Below, in pieces: positions 42,945 through 52,476 of a DNA stretch of 64,000 bases. Source of the DNA: Arthrobacter sp. zg-Y844 (GTDB taxonomy: Bacteria; Actinomycetota; Actinomycetes; Actinomycetales; Micrococcaceae); NCBI RefSeq assembly GCF_024385465.1, contig NZ_JANFLS010000001.1, positions 620,001 through 684,000 of the forward strand, written 5' to 3'. The notes under the pieces were generated by a model, which saw nothing but the letters and a program-made list of their open reading frames with translations, did no database searches and was not told the DNA's origin. Both the position numbers and the translations under genes were made by a program. How positions within the stretch are numbered: position 1 is the first letter of the stretch; the number at the start of each line of letters is the position of its first letter.

Positions 42945-45302
42945 ATGGCAGCACGCAAATCACCGTTCTTTGACACGGCGACCACTCTCGGGAAGCTCGT
43001 CGCGTTCTTCGGCATCAGTGCTCTTTGCGGAGTCCTGGCTGCCGGTCTCCTGGTTCCCGTAGCCGCAGCAGCAGGCACAGCCGCATCCGGATCCATCCAG
43101 TTCTTTGACCAGCTTCCCTCGGAGCTGGAACGCGGGGCACTGGCCACGCCGTCAAAGATCTACGCAAACGACGGCTCCCTGATCGCCACGGTGTACGAGG
43201 AGAACCGCCAGCCGGTGACCCTCGACCAGGTGTCGCCGAATATGGTGGATGCCATGCTGGCCATCGAGGATGACCGGTTCTACGATCACGGCGGGGTGGA
43301 CCTGCAGGGCATCATGGGGGCCCTTGTGTCCAATGCCACCAGTGACAGCACGCGCGGTGCTTCCACCATCACCCAGCAATACGTAAACAACGTCATCATT
43401 GACACCAACATGCAGAACAACGAGGAAGTTGTTTTCAGCGGCGGTAAATCGGTTGGCGACAAGCTTCGCGAAATGAAGCTTGCAATTGCGGTGGAAAAAG
43501 AGCTCAGCAAGGACGAAATCCTTGAGGGCTACTTCAATATCGTTCCGTTCAGCGGCACCACGTACGGCGTCCAGGCTGCGGCCCGCTACTTCTTCAACGT
43601 TGATGCCAAGGACCTGACCATCGCCCAGTCGGCCCTGCTGGCCGGCGTCGTCAACGGTCCCACTTTCTACAGCCCGGAGCTGAACCCCGAGCGCGCCCTG
43701 GAACGCCGGAACCTGGTGCTCCAGGCCATGTTGGATAAGGGCCGCATTGCGCAGGCAGACTTCGACGCCGCTGTTGCCACCGGACTGGACCTGCAGATCA
43801 CGCCGGTATCGAGCAACTGCGTTGGTGCCTCACAGGCCCCCTATTTCTGTGACTACGTAACACGCCTTGTGCTCAACGACGAGAACTTCGGCGCCACCGA
43901 GGAAGATCGGGACAAGCTGCTCAAGCGCGGCGGCCTGACCATCAAGACCACCCTGAACCCAACTTTCCAGAATGCCGCGCAGACAGCCGTCAACGAAACG
44001 GCCAATCCGGACACCACCGACGCTGAGATCGGCCACGCGATGGTCAGCATCGAACCGGGCACCGGCAAGATCCTGACCATGGCCCAGAACACCCGGTACA
44101 CGCCGGAACTCGCGGACGGCAACTCCGTCCAGAACTTCAACGTGGACGTCAACCAAGACGGTGATCCAAGCAAACCGCTCAACGGCTTGGGTGGTTTCCA
44201 GCCCGGGTCCACGTACAAGCCGTTCACAGTTGCTGCCTGGCTGGATTCGGGCAAAACCCTGAACACCACCCTGAACGGGTCCAAGCGCACCTACCCCGCG
44301 GGGCACTCCTGGAACGCCAAGTGCCTGCCCGGCGGCCGCTACGTTGCACTTGAACCGTGGACGCCCATCAACTACGGCGACACGAACTACAAGAGCACCA
44401 CCGTCCTGGACGGCCTGGCGCAGTCCTACAACACCATCACCCTCGCGGAGATCAACCAGCTGGATTTGTGCTCCTTCCAGGAAATCGCCTTTGCCGCAGG
44501 AATCCACAACGGCAAGAGCTCGGAAGGCAAAGAGGACATGCTCTCCGTCGACCCGCCGTCCACCTTCGGCGGCGGCGGCGACGCCTCTCCGCTGTCCATG
44601 GCCACCGGTTTTGCTACTCTTGCCGCCGAAGGCGTGAAGTGTGACCCCATTGCGCTTGAGTCCGTCACCGGCGCCGACGGCACCGAATATCCGGTTCCGG
44701 AGCAGTCCTGCGAGCAGGTGATGCGCAAAGAGGTTGCCCAGGGCGTCAATATGGCCACTCAGCGGGTGATGACCAACGGTTCCGGTGTGAACCTGCAGGT
44801 CGGTGTTCCCACCGCCGGCAAGACCGGCACCAACGACACCCGCTCGCAGACCTGGTTCATGGGCTACAGCACCGGAATGGTCACCGCCTCGTGGATCGGC
44901 AACTGGAAAGCCAATAACACCACCATGTCCGACAAGCTGATCGGCGGACGGACCTACCCGGAAATCGACGGCTCCCTGATCGCCGGTCCCTCCTGGAAGA
45001 ATTACATCCAGCGGATTGCCGGCCAGTACGAAGCCAACGCGTTTACCGCTCCCCCGGCGAGCATGGTCGGCAACACGGCACCGCCCCGCGCCACTCCGCC
45101 GGCTTCCCCGCCGGCATCCCCTGCCGCAGATCAGGGGCCTGGCAACGGCGGCGGCAACAGTAACGGCGGTAACGGCGGCGGTGAAGGCGGCGGCAACGGT
45201 AACGGTGGCGGCAACGGTAACGGCGGTAACGGCGGCGGTGAAGGCGGCGGCAACGGTAACGGCGGCGGCAACGGCGGCGGTAACGGCGGCGGTAACGGCT
45301 AG
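42945..45302 (+). CDS. ponA: Class A penicillin-binding protein (bifunctional transglycosylase/transpeptidase)
   Basis: 785 aa, membrane-anchored peptidoglycan synthase. After an N-terminal segment (LVAFFGISALCGVLAAGLLVPVAAAAG) comes the transglycosylase domain with catalytic E108 in IEDDRFYDHGGVD and GASTITQQYVNN; the transpeptidase domain has S422 in GSTYKPFT, the SYN motif in AQSYNTIT, and KTGTND. Unusually, the C-terminus ends in ~50 residues made of G and N (plus few E/S) only, preceded by a Pro-rich PPRATPPASPPASPAA stretch. No PASTA domain is visible. Start codon is consistent with the -10 seven bases upstream. Coupled to the metallophosphoesterase. Confidence 0.95.
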   Translation: MAARKSPFFDTATTLGKLVAFFGISALCGVLAAGLLVPVAAAAGTAASGSIQFFDQLPSELERGALATPSKIYANDGSLIATVYEENRQPVTLDQVSPNMVDAMLAIEDDRFYDHGGVDLQGIMGALVSNATSDSTRGASTITQQYVNNVIIDTNMQNNEEVVFSGGKSVGDKLREMKLAIAVEKELSKDEILEGYFNIVPFSGTTYGVQAAARYFFNVDAKDLTIAQSALLAGVVNGPTFYSPELNPERALERRNLVLQAMLDKGRIAQADFDAAVATGLDLQITPVSSNCVGASQAPYFCDYVTRLVLNDENFGATEEDRDKLLKRGGLTIKTTLNPTFQNAAQTAVNETANPDTTDAEIGHAMVSIEPGTGKILTMAQNTRYTPELADGNSVQNFNVDVNQDGDPSKPLNGLGGFQPGSTYKPFTVAAWLDSGKTLNTTLNGSKRTYPAGHSWNAKCLPGGRYVALEPWTPINYGDTNYKSTTVLDGLAQSYNTITLAEINQLDLCSFQEIAFAAGIHNGKSSEGKEDMLSVDPPSTFGGGGDASPLSMATGFATLAAEGVKCDPIALESVTGADGTEYPVPEQSCEQVMRKEVAQGVNMATQRVMTNGSGVNLQVGVPTAGKTGTNDTRSQTWFMGYSTGMVTASWIGNWKANNTTMSDKLIGGRTYPEIDGSLIAGPSWKNYIQRIAGQYEANAFTAPPASMVGNTAPPRATPPASPPASPAADQGPGNGGGNSNGGNGGGEGGGNGNGGGNGNGGNGGGEGGGNGNGGGNGGGNGGGNG
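45140..45299 (+). repeat. Tandem GGCGGCGGCAACGGTAAC-type repeat in ponA tail
   Basis: Short units such as GGCGGTAACGGCGGCGGTGA recur about every 9-60 bp and encode the Gly/Asn tail of the PBP. At least two longer copies (starting near 45162 and 45222) are nearly identical over ~50 bp, making this tract prone to length variation. Confidence 0.8.
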
Positions 45303-46252
45303 TGGCTGATTCGACCCTCACCTCCGTGGTGCGGAAGGCAGCATGGCTGGCCGGCGGCCTCGCCGGCACCGGCGCTGCGGCCTTCGCCTACGGCTCCCTG
45401 ATAGAACGGAACCTCTTCGGTGTCCGTGAAGAAACCGTCCGGGTCCTGCCGACCGGAAGCGCTCCCCTGCGGGTCCTGCACCTTTCGGACATCCACTTTG
45501 TTCCCGGACAGGAGCGGAAAGTCCGCTGGCTGCAGGGCCTGGCTGAGCTGGAACCGGATCTGGTAGTCAACACCGGCGACAATCTCAGCCACCCGCAGGC
45601 AGTACCAGCCGTGCTTGAGGCGTTGAAACCCGTGATGCGTTTCCCGGGCGTCTTTGTCCCGGGCTCCAACGACTACTACGCCCCGGTCCTGAAGAATCCG
45701 TTCACATACTTCACCGGCCCCTCCAAGCATCGGCGCGAACCTGAGAAGCTGCCTTGGGGCAGCCTCTTCGACTCCTTCCAGGACGCCGGCTGGCAGAACC
45801 TGACCAACACCAGCAGTGTGATGGACCTGCCCGGCCTGCGCCTGAACTTTTCCGGAGTGGATGACCCGCACCTGGGACGGGACAAATATCAGGGCTTTGC
45901 TCCGTCCGGCGTATCCCCATCCCCGGGAAACAACGCAGCACCCGAAGTGAAGATCGGCGTCGCCCACGCTCCCTATCAGCGCGTGCTCAACGAGTTCACC
46001 GGCGGAGGCGCCGAGATCATCCTCGCGGGGCACACCCACGGTGGACAGGTCTGCATTCCCGGCTACGGCGCCCTGGTCAGCAACTGCGACCTGCCGACCT
46101 GGCAGGCCCGCGGCCTGACCTCCTGGGCACACGCAGGACGCCGGGTGCCGCTGAACGTCTCCGCCGGCATCGGCACCTCGCGCTACGCACCGGTGCGCTT
46201 TGCCTGCCGTCCCGAGGCAGTCCTGCTGACCCTGACGGCGCGGGACACCTAA
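45302..46252 (+). CDS. Metallophosphoesterase (calcineurin-like)
   Basis: 316 aa; GTG 45302 overlaps the ponA stop by one base (TAGTG). An N-terminal hydrophobic stretch (WLAGGLAGTGAAAFAYGSL) may anchor it. Metal-binding motifs are complete: LHLSDIHFVPG, VNTGDNLSHP, VPGSNDYYAP and ILAGHTHGGQV. Related M. tuberculosis Rv3683 sits in the same place after ponA2. The substrate is unknown; UDP-diacylglucosamine- or nucleotide-type pyrophosphatases belong to the superfamily. A tRNA gene follows. Confidence 0.93.
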   Translation: MADSTLTSVVRKAAWLAGGLAGTGAAAFAYGSLIERNLFGVREETVRVLPTGSAPLRVLHLSDIHFVPGQERKVRWLQGLAELEPDLVVNTGDNLSHPQAVPAVLEALKPVMRFPGVFVPGSNDYYAPVLKNPFTYFTGPSKHRREPEKLPWGSLFDSFQDAGWQNLTNTSSVMDLPGLRLNFSGVDDPHLGRDKYQGFAPSGVSPSPGNNAAPEVKIGVAHAPYQRVLNEFTGGGAEIILAGHTHGGQVCIPGYGALVSNCDLPTWQARGLTSWAHAGRRVPLNVSAGIGTSRYAPVRFACRPEAVLLTLTARDT

Positions 46253-46394
46253 GCCCGGATCGGGCTCCGGACCGGCCTTCCGCAGGGGCCGCCGGAGAGG
46301 TTCAAGACGTCCGTTTCGCGGAATCGGGATTTGTCTAGTATCCTTGTAAAGTTGCTTCGCGAGGTCGTCAAACACTTCAGCGGAACAGTGGTTA

Positions 46395-46506
<112 letters not shown>

Positions 46507-46537
46507 TGCGTTAAGGTGCCAAGAGCACATGCCGGGA

Positions 46538-47443
46538 CTAGACGAACTTCTCCCCGGTAAGCCGTTCGTAGGCCTCCACATACCGGCTCCGGGTGCGTCC
46601 GACGACGTCGTCCGGGAGGGCAGGGGGCGGCGCATCGGAGTACCGGTCCCAGCCCGAGGCCGGTGAGGTAAGCCAGTCCCGCACATATTGCTTATCGAAG
46701 GACGGCTGGGCCTGGCCGGGTGAATACAGTGCCGCGTCCCAGAAACGGGACGAATCCGGGGTCAGCACTTCGTCCCCCAAAGTGACCGCACCGGTCACCG
46801 GATCCTTTCCGAACTCCACTTTGGTATCCGCAAGGATGATCCCGCGTTCCCGTGCGACGGCTTCTGCCCGGGTGTAGATCTGCAGCGTCAGCGTACGCAG
46901 CTCTTCCGCCGTGCCGGGGCCCACTGTGTCCACCACTGCCTCATAGGTGATGTTCTCGTCATGTTCGCCCTGCTCGGCCTTGGCCGAGGGGGTAAACACG
47001 GCCGGTTCAATCCGCGAACCGTCCACCAGCCCGGCAGGCAGCGGCAACCCGCATACTGTGCGGGAGGCCTGGTACTCGGCCAGCCCGGAGCCGGTCAGGT
47101 AACCGCGCGCAATACACTCCACCGGGTACATCTCCAGCTTTTTGCAGATCATCGCCCGGCCGGCCACCGCCTCCGGAACACCCTCCCGCGCGGAAATCAC
47201 ATGGTTCGGGATGTCCCCCAGCTGGTCAAACCACCAAAGACTGAGCTGGGTGAGGATCCGGCCCTTGTCCGGAATGGTGCTGGCCAGCACGTGGTCATAC
47301 GCGCTGATCCGGTCGCTGGCCACTACCAGCACGCGGCCGGCGTCGTCCCCGTCCCCTTCGGGCACGTACAGATCGCGCACCTTGCCCGAATACACATGCC
47401 GCCAGCCGGGCAGCTGGGGCGCACGGCCCGTACCGTCACTCAT
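46538..47443 (-). CDS. purC: Phosphoribosylaminoimidazole-succinocarboxamide synthase
   Basis: 301 aa, SAICAR synthetase of de novo purine synthesis. Signatures: YSGKVRDLYVPEGD, ASDRISAYDHVLASTIPDKG, PVECIARGYLTGSGL and IILADTKVEFGKDPVTG, the last being a classical PurC pattern. Its ATG overlaps the purD stop (ATGA), so purD-purC are translated together. In many actinobacteria purD and purC are close neighbours. Confidence 0.97.
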   Translation of the reverse strand: MSDGTGRAPQLPGWRHVYSGKVRDLYVPEGDGDDAGRVLVVASDRISAYDHVLASTIPDKGRILTQLSLWWFDQLGDIPNHVISAREGVPEAVAGRAMICKKLEMYPVECIARGYLTGSGLAEYQASRTVCGLPLPAGLVDGSRIEPAVFTPSAKAEQGEHDENITYEAVVDTVGPGTAEELRTLTLQIYTRAEAVARERGIILADTKVEFGKDPVTGAVTLGDEVLTPDSSRFWDAALYSPGQAQPSFDKQYVRDWLTSPASGWDRYSDAPPPALPDDVVGRTRSRYVEAYERLTGEKFV

Positions 47444-48783
47444 GCGAGTTTCCCTTCGCGGGCCACTTCGGCCTCCGGCTCGGCGGTGCTGCCCGGCTGC
47501 CCCGAGCTGCCTTCCGGAACCCGCACTTCGCCGCGGGCAGCCTTCAGGGCAATATCGGTGCGGTGCTGGGACCCTTCGAGCCGGATCAGATCGACGCCGG
47601 CGTAGGCACGGTCCCTCGCCTCGTTCAGGTCCGAACCCAGCGCGACAACGGAAAGTACCCGCCCGCCGGCGCTGTGCACTTTGTCCTTCTTGAGCTTGGT
47701 CCCGGCGTGCAGCACGTGTACGCCCTCCAGCCGCCCGGCTTTCTTCAGCCCGCGCACCCGGTCACCGGTCCTCGGCTTGCCCGGATAGTTTTCTGCTGCG
47801 ACCACGACGGCGACGGCGGGGCGCGGGTCCCATTTCAGCTGTTCCATGGCGTCCAGCTCCCCCTTGGCCGCCGCCATCAGCAGCCCGCCGAGCGGTGTCT
47901 TCAACCGGGCCAGCACCGCCTGCGTCTCCGGGTCACCGAAGCGGGCGTTGAATTCGATGACCCGCACCCCGCGCGTCGTCAGGGCAAGCCCGCAGTAAAG
48001 CACGCCCACGAAAGGGGTGCCGCGGGAAGCCATTTCGTCGATGGTCGGCTGCGCAACCCGGCGGACTACGTCCTGCACCAGCCCGGCCGGTGCCCAGTCC
48101 ACAGGCGAGTAGGCGCCCATGCCACCGGTGTTGGGGCCGGCGTCGTTGTCGAAAATCCGCTTGAAGTCCTGGGCCGGAGCCAGCGGCACCACATGCCGTC
48201 CGTCCGAGAGCACGAAGAGCGAGACCTCGGGGCCGTCCAGGAATTCCTCGATCACCACGGTTCCGCCCGCCTCGAAGCAGGCGCGGGCATGCTCCAGTGC
48301 TTCGTTCCGGTCCGAAGTCACCACCACGCCCTTGCCCGCGGCCAGCCCGTCGTCCTTGACCACGTACGGGGTGCCGAAGGTGTCGAGTGCGTCGGCGGCT
48401 TCCTCCATGGTGCCGGCCATGCGCGCCATGGCCGTGGGAACGTTGGCGGCCGCCATGACCTGCTTGGCGAAGGCTTTGGAAGCTTCGAGCTGGGCGGCGG
48501 CCCGTGACGGACCGAACACGGCAAACCCCGCCTCCCGCAGCGCGTCGGCCACACCTGCCGCGAGCGGTGCTTCCGGCCCGATGACCACCAGGTCGGAACC
48601 GAGGGAGCGGGCCAGTTCCGTGACCGCGGAGGGGTCGGTGGCCTCGACCGGGTGGACCGGCACCAGCTGGGCAATGCCTGCGTTCCCGGGTGCCGCGTGG
48701 ACCTCGCGGACATAGGGATCAGCTAGGAGCGCTCGGACAAGGGCATGTTCGCGGCCGCCGGGGCCTACTACGAGAACCTTCAC
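47440..48783 (-). CDS. purD: Phosphoribosylamine-glycine ligase (GAR synthetase)
   Basis: 447 aa with GTG start at 48783. ATP-grasp enzyme making glycinamide ribonucleotide. N-terminal VVGPGGREHALVRALL; ATP-grasp core with YVVKDDGLAAGKGVVV and VVIEEFLDGPEVSLFVL; RFGDPETQAVLARLKTPL; C-terminal NYPGKPRTGD. The last ~25 residues (SGQPGSTAEPEAEVAREGKLA) are an added low-complexity tail. TACCCT lies 8 bp before the GTG. Head of the purD-purC unit. Confidence 0.97.
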   Translation of the reverse strand: MKVLVVGPGGREHALVRALLADPYVREVHAAPGNAGIAQLVPVHPVEATDPSAVTELARSLGSDLVVIGPEAPLAAGVADALREAGFAVFGPSRAAAQLEASKAFAKQVMAAANVPTAMARMAGTMEEAADALDTFGTPYVVKDDGLAAGKGVVVTSDRNEALEHARACFEAGGTVVIEEFLDGPEVSLFVLSDGRHVVPLAPAQDFKRIFDNDAGPNTGGMGAYSPVDWAPAGLVQDVVRRVAQPTIDEMASRGTPFVGVLYCGLALTTRGVRVIEFNARFGDPETQAVLARLKTPLGGLLMAAAKGELDAMEQLKWDPRPAVAVVVAAENYPGKPRTGDRVRGLKKAGRLEGVHVLHAGTKLKKDKVHSAGGRVLSVVALGSDLNEARDRAYAGVDLIRLEGSQHRTDIALKAARGEVRVPEGSSGQPGSTAEPEAEVAREGKLA

Positions 48784-49090
48784 AGTAGATCAGGGTACTT
48801 GCTGGGATGGACCGCCTGAAAGCACCTGCCCAACATGACGCCGCGGCACGGATTGCCCGCCGGGATGCCTGCCCGCGGCAGCTTGGCATCCGTGGCTACC
48901 TATTTGCCATTCGTCCGGTACCTGCAGGCCGGCGTCCCTTGCAGGTAGCCCCGAGGCGGATCGATAGTGGAAGTGCGGGCGCTGCAGCGGTGCGGCGCAT
49001 ACCGAGGAACGGCGGGGGGCAGCGAGATCGACGGCGGTGCCGGGGCCGTCATCGCCGGTTCGCCCCCCGCACCCCTTTAGACTGAATAAC
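48784..49090. other. 307-bp gap between purD and the asparaginase gene; structured, no gene
   Basis: No convincing coding sequence is seen. It contains TACCTGCA (48919-48926) paired with TGCAGGTA (48940-48947) and a long stem GCGGGGGGC (49012-49020) / GCCCCCCGC (49062-49070) followed by ACCCCTTT, resembling a terminator. Promoters of the divergent purD and asparaginase genes must lie here. Confidence 0.6.
49078..49083 (+). promoter_or_regulatory. -10 hexamer of the asparaginase gene (leaderless type)
   Basis: TAGACT seven bases before ATG 49091, same hexamer and spacing as ponA. Confidence 0.5.
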
Positions 49091-50095
49091 ATGAACGCAA
49101 CTTTTACCGCGTCCGACGCCGTTGAACTGGCAGTGCTGGAGCGCAACGGTTTTATTGAATCCCGCCACATCGGCTCCGCCGTCGTGATGGCCGCCGACGG
49201 CACCGTGGTCACGGCACTCGGTGACATCACCACGCCGATCTTCCCCCGCTCCACGCTCAAGCCGTTCCAAGCCGTCGCGGCCATGCAGTCCGGGGTGCCG
49301 CTGCGCGGGCCGCAGGTGGCACTTGCCGCCGCCAGCCACGTCGGCTCCCGGGAACACACCGACGTCGTCCGCGGCATGCTGGCCGCCGCCGGCGTCACCG
49401 AGGGGCACCTGCAGTGCCCCGAGGACTGGCCGCAGGACACCGAGGCTCGAAATGAACTCATCCGCGAAGGCAAGGGGCCTCAGCGGATCGCATTCAACTG
49501 TTCCGGCAAGCATGCCGCCTTCCTCTGGGCGTGCACCGAGAACAACTGGGACCACGCCACCTACCTGGATCCCCAGCATCCGCTGCAGCGCCGCATCGCA
49601 GAGGTGATCGAGGAGTTCACCGGTGAAACCGTGCAGCACTGGGCGGTGGACGGCTGCGGCGCGCCGCTGGCCGCTGTCTCGCTGACCGGGCTGGCCCGCG
49701 GCATCGGCCGGCTGGCCAAGGCGCCGTCCGGCAAGCACGGCAACGCCCGTGCGGCAACGGTTGCCACCGCGATGCTCGACTACCCGTGGGCGGTGCACGG
49801 CCACGGCCGCGAGAACTCGGTTGTGATGGAGGACCTGGGGATCATCGCCAAGAACGGCGCCGAGGGTGTCCTGGTGCTGGGCACCGACACCGGCGTTGCC
49901 GTGGCGCTGAAGATGCTCGACGGCAATACCCGCGCCGCATCCCTGGTGGGCCTGACGCTGCTGGCTGCCAGCGGCGCCGTCGATCCGCTGGCCGTGGAGA
50001 AGGTGCTGACCAAGATCATGCAGCCGGTACTCGGCGGCGGACAGCCCGTGGGAAGCCTGCGGCTGGGTGCGCCGGTCACGGCGCTGCTGGGCTAG
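49091..50095 (+). CDS. L-asparaginase II (AnsA/pfam06089 family)
   Basis: 334 aa from ATG 49091. It belongs to the bacterial L-asparaginase II family distinct from the E. coli AnsB fold: [99 protein letters not shown] and [23 protein letters not shown] are the conserved blocks. Predicted to deaminate asparagine to aspartate. The frame is open 18 codons further up but that part is family-unlike. The SCP2-like gene follows 4 bp later and likely shares its transcript. Confidence 0.93.
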   Translation: MNATFTASDAVELAVLERNGFIESRHIGSAVVMAADGTVVTALGDITTPIFPRSTLKPFQAVAAMQSGVPLRGPQVALAAASHVGSREHTDVVRGMLAAAGVTEGHLQCPEDWPQDTEARNELIREGKGPQRIAFNCSGKHAAFLWACTENNWDHATYLDPQHPLQRRIAEVIEEFTGETVQHWAVDGCGAPLAAVSLTGLARGIGRLAKAPSGKHGNARAATVATAMLDYPWAVHGHGRENSVVMEDLGIIAKNGAEGVLVLGTDTGVAVALKMLDGNTRAASLVGLTLLAASGAVDPLAVEKVLTKIMQPVLGGGQPVGSLRLGAPVTALLG

Positions 50096-50099
50096 AAGC

Positions 50100-50465
50100 G
50101 TGGCACGGCGCCGGATCTCGGGCGAAGACGGCAGGGCCGCCCTGCAGGCAGCGGCAGCCGGGGCAACTGACCGCGGCACCACTGCCATGGCAGTGCGGTA
50201 TGCCCTGGAGGAACTTGCCGAACGCGCCCCCGGCAACAGCGTCGAGGTCCGGGTTCCGCCCTTCGGGGTGACCCAGTGCGTGGCCGGCCCCCGGCACACC
50301 CGCGGCACTCCCCCGAACGTCATCGAGACCGACGGCGCCACCTGGCTGGCGCTGGTCACCGGCCGGCAGTCCTGGGCCGACGCCGTTGCCGCGGGGAAGG
50401 TGGCCGCCTCGGGGCTGCGCGCGGACCTTTCCGAGGTCCTGCCGCTCTTCCGGACCGGGTCCTAG
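50100..50465 (+). CDS. Sterol-carrier-family (SCP2-like) protein
   Basis: 121 aa from GTG 50100. The central region [39 protein letters not shown] (part shown) and [25 protein letters not shown] resembles the bacterial SCP-2 / sterol carrier family found near pur genes in actinobacteria. Ligand and role unknown. It is four bases behind the asparaginase stop, so co-transcribed. Confidence 0.8.
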   Translation: MARRRISGEDGRAALQAAAAGATDRGTTAMAVRYALEELAERAPGNSVEVRVPPFGVTQCVAGPRHTRGTPPNVIETDGATWLALVTGRQSWADAVAAGKVAASGLRADLSEVLPLFRTGS

Positions 50466-50533
50466 GATCCCCGGCCGGGATCCGTCCCGTCCGCGCCTGG
50501 TTTCCATCGGCAAGCGGGAGAGTGCCCGGCCGG

Positions 50534-50539
50534 TAGAAT
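50534..50539 (+). promoter_or_regulatory. -10 hexamer of the 50546 gene (leaderless type)
   Basis: TAGAAT, six bases before ATG 50546: the best -10 match of the leaderless set. Confidence 0.55.
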
Positions 50540-50545
50540 CGAAGC

Positions 50546-50866
50546 ATGGTTTCCGAGCAGCACAGCCCTGAGCGCCGCGAGATTACGGTCCGCCGCGCTC
50601 CCCGTTTCGTCCCTTTCCTGGCACTGGGCGTGGTTGCCGGGTTTATTGCTGCCCTCTTCGTCGCTTACGGCGGGGCCGAGAACCCCAGCTTCACGCGTGA
50701 AGCCACCCTCGGGTTCTTCACCGTCATGTTCGGCCTCCCGGGGCTGCTGCTGGGCGCCTTGACCGCCCTCATCCTGGATTGGATCAGTGTCCGCAGGGCC
50801 CGCCGGTCCATGGTGGAAAGCGTAGATCCCGCGGAACCGGAGAGCCGGGAACAGCCGTCGTCGTAA
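50546..50866 (+). CDS. Small two-helix membrane protein (106 aa)
   Basis: 106 aa. Two hydrophobic segments: FLALGVVAGFIAALFVAYG and FFTVMFGLPGLLLGALTALIL, joined by a loop with GGAENPSFTREATLG; both termini are charged and cytoplasmic by the positive-inside rule. It resembles small conserved actinobacterial membrane proteins next to purF, whose function is not known to me. It has its own leaderless-type promoter. Confidence 0.78.
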   Translation: MVSEQHSPERREITVRRAPRFVPFLALGVVAGFIAALFVAYGGAENPSFTREATLGFFTVMFGLPGLLLGALTALILDWISVRRARRSMVESVDPAEPESREQPSS

Positions 50867-50904
50867 CGGTTGCGCGCACAGCCCGCGCCGACGGTTGTCC
50901 ATGA

Positions 50905-50910
50905 GACAAT
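50905..50910 (+). promoter_or_regulatory. -10 hexamer of purF (leaderless type)
   Basis: GACAAT six bases before ATG 50917. Confidence 0.45.
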
Positions 50911-50916
50911 TCACAC

Positions 50917-52476
50917 ATGGCACGTGGAGACGGACAGCTTTCCCATGATCTGATGCCCGGAGAAAAAGGCCCGCAGGATGCCTGCGGAGTCTTCGGAGTC
51001 TGGGCCCCCGGCGAAGAGGTGGCGAAGCTTACCTATTACGGGTTGTACGCCCTGCAGCACCGCGGACAGGAGTCCGCCGGCATAGCAACCAGCGACGGCA
51101 ACCGCATCAGCGTATACAAGGACATGGGGCTGGTATCCCAGGTCTTCGACGAAACCACGCTCAATACACTTTTGGGGCACATTGCGGTGGGGCACTGCCG
51201 GTATTCGACCACCGGAGCCTCCCACTGGGCCAATGCCCAGCCCACCCTCGGCGCCACCGCGAGCGGCACCGTGGCCCTGGCGCACAACGGCAACCTGACC
51301 AACTCCGCTGAACTGTATGAACTGATCCTCGAGCGCGAAGGCCGGCCCCGCTCCGGCGAAATCGCCCAGGGCAACACCTCCGACACGGCATTGGTCACCG
51401 CTTTGCTCAACGGCAGCGACGGACGCTCCCTGGAGGACACGGCCATGGAGCTGCTGCCGAAACTGCGCGGCGCGTTCTCCTTTGTGTTTATGGATGAGGG
51501 CACCCTCTACGCCGCGCGGGACACCTACGGCGTCCGGCCGCTGGTGCTTGGAAGGCTGGAGCGTGGCTGGGTGGTGGCCTCCGAAGGCTCCGCCCTCGCC
51601 ACGGTGGGAGCCAGTTTCATCCGGGAGATCAAGCCGGGCGAATTCATTGCCATTGACGAATCCGGGGTCCGCAGCCGCACCTTCGGGGAGCCGACGCCGG
51701 CCGGCTGCGTGTTCGAGTACGTTTACCTCGCCCGCCCCGACGCCACCATTGCCGGCCGGTCGGTCTACGAATCCCGGGTAGAGATGGGCCGCCAGCTGGC
51801 ACGGGAAAACGCGGTCGAGGCGGACATCGTGATCCCGGTTCCGGAATCCGGCACCCCGGCGGCAGTGGGATACGCCGAGGAGTCCGGCATTCCCTTTGCC
51901 CACGGGTTCGTCAAGAACTCCTACGTTGGCCGTACCTTCATCCAGCCCAGCCAGACCCTTCGCCAGCTCGGCATCAAACTGAAGCTGAACGCCCTCGAAT
52001 CGGTAATCCGCGGCAAGCGGGTAGTGGTGGTGGATGATTCCATCGTGCGCGGCAATACGCAGCGTGCCATTGTCCGGATGCTGCACGAAGCCGGCGCCCT
52101 CGAGGTCCACGTGAAGATCTCCTCTCCCCCGGTGAAGTGGCCGTGCTTCTACGGCATCGACTTCGCGTCCCGGGCCGAGTTGATCGCCAACGGCGCTGCC
52201 GTGGAGGAAATCCGCGCGTCCATCGGTGCGGACAGCCTGGCGTACATTTCCGAAGACGGCATGATCGATGCGACCCTGCAGCCGCGGGAACGGCTGTGCA
52301 CGGCGTGCTTCACCGGTGTCTACCCGATCGAACTGCCCGCCGCGGACCGGTTGGGGAAGAACCTGCTGGAACCTGCCAATCCCGCGGAAGCCGCCGGATC
52401 CAACGGCTGTGACCCGGGACCGGACAGCGAATACGAGAACCTGCTTACCGACGCCGAAAAGAAAGAAGCCGTATGA
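50917..52476 (+). CDS. purF: Amidophosphoribosyltransferase
   Basis: 519 aa; first committed step of purine synthesis. The N-terminal 22 residues are a propeptide ahead of the nucleophile C23 (QDACGVFGVWAPGE), so the protein is the Bacillus-type that requires self-processing. Glutaminase Ntn motifs GLYALQHRGQESAG and HNGNLTNS and the PRPP loop VVVVDDSIVRGNT are present. Cysteines in GCVFEYVYLARPDA, WPCFYGIDF and LCTACFTGVYP match the four ligands of the oxygen-sensitive [4Fe-4S] cluster of B. subtilis PurF. purM overlaps its stop codon (ATGA). Confidence 0.97.
   Translation: MARGDGQLSHDLMPGEKGPQDACGVFGVWAPGEEVAKLTYYGLYALQHRGQESAGIATSDGNRISVYKDMGLVSQVFDETTLNTLLGHIAVGHCRYSTTGASHWANAQPTLGATASGTVALAHNGNLTNSAELYELILEREGRPRSGEIAQGNTSDTALVTALLNGSDGRSLEDTAMELLPKLRGAFSFVFMDEGTLYAARDTYGVRPLVLGRLERGWVVASEGSALATVGASFIREIKPGEFIAIDESGVRSRTFGEPTPAGCVFEYVYLARPDATIAGRSVYESRVEMGRQLARENAVEADIVIPVPESGTPAAVGYAEESGIPFAHGFVKNSYVGRTFIQPSQTLRQLGIKLKLNALESVIRGKRVVVVDDSIVRGNTQRAIVRMLHEAGALEVHVKISSPPVKWPCFYGIDFASRAELIANGAAVEEIRASIGADSLAYISEDGMIDATLQPRERLCTACFTGVYPIELPAADRLGKNLLEPANPAEAAGSNGCDPGPDSEYENLLTDAEKKEAV

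Noticed and set aside
45129-45300. CRISPR-like regular repeats
   Set aside because: Repeats are in frame, degenerate and G/N-coding within ponA with no unique spacers.
48807-49085. 92-codon plus-strand frame between purD and asparaginase
   Set aside because: Arg-rich, no ribosome site, crossing strong hairpins; no resemblance to a protein family.
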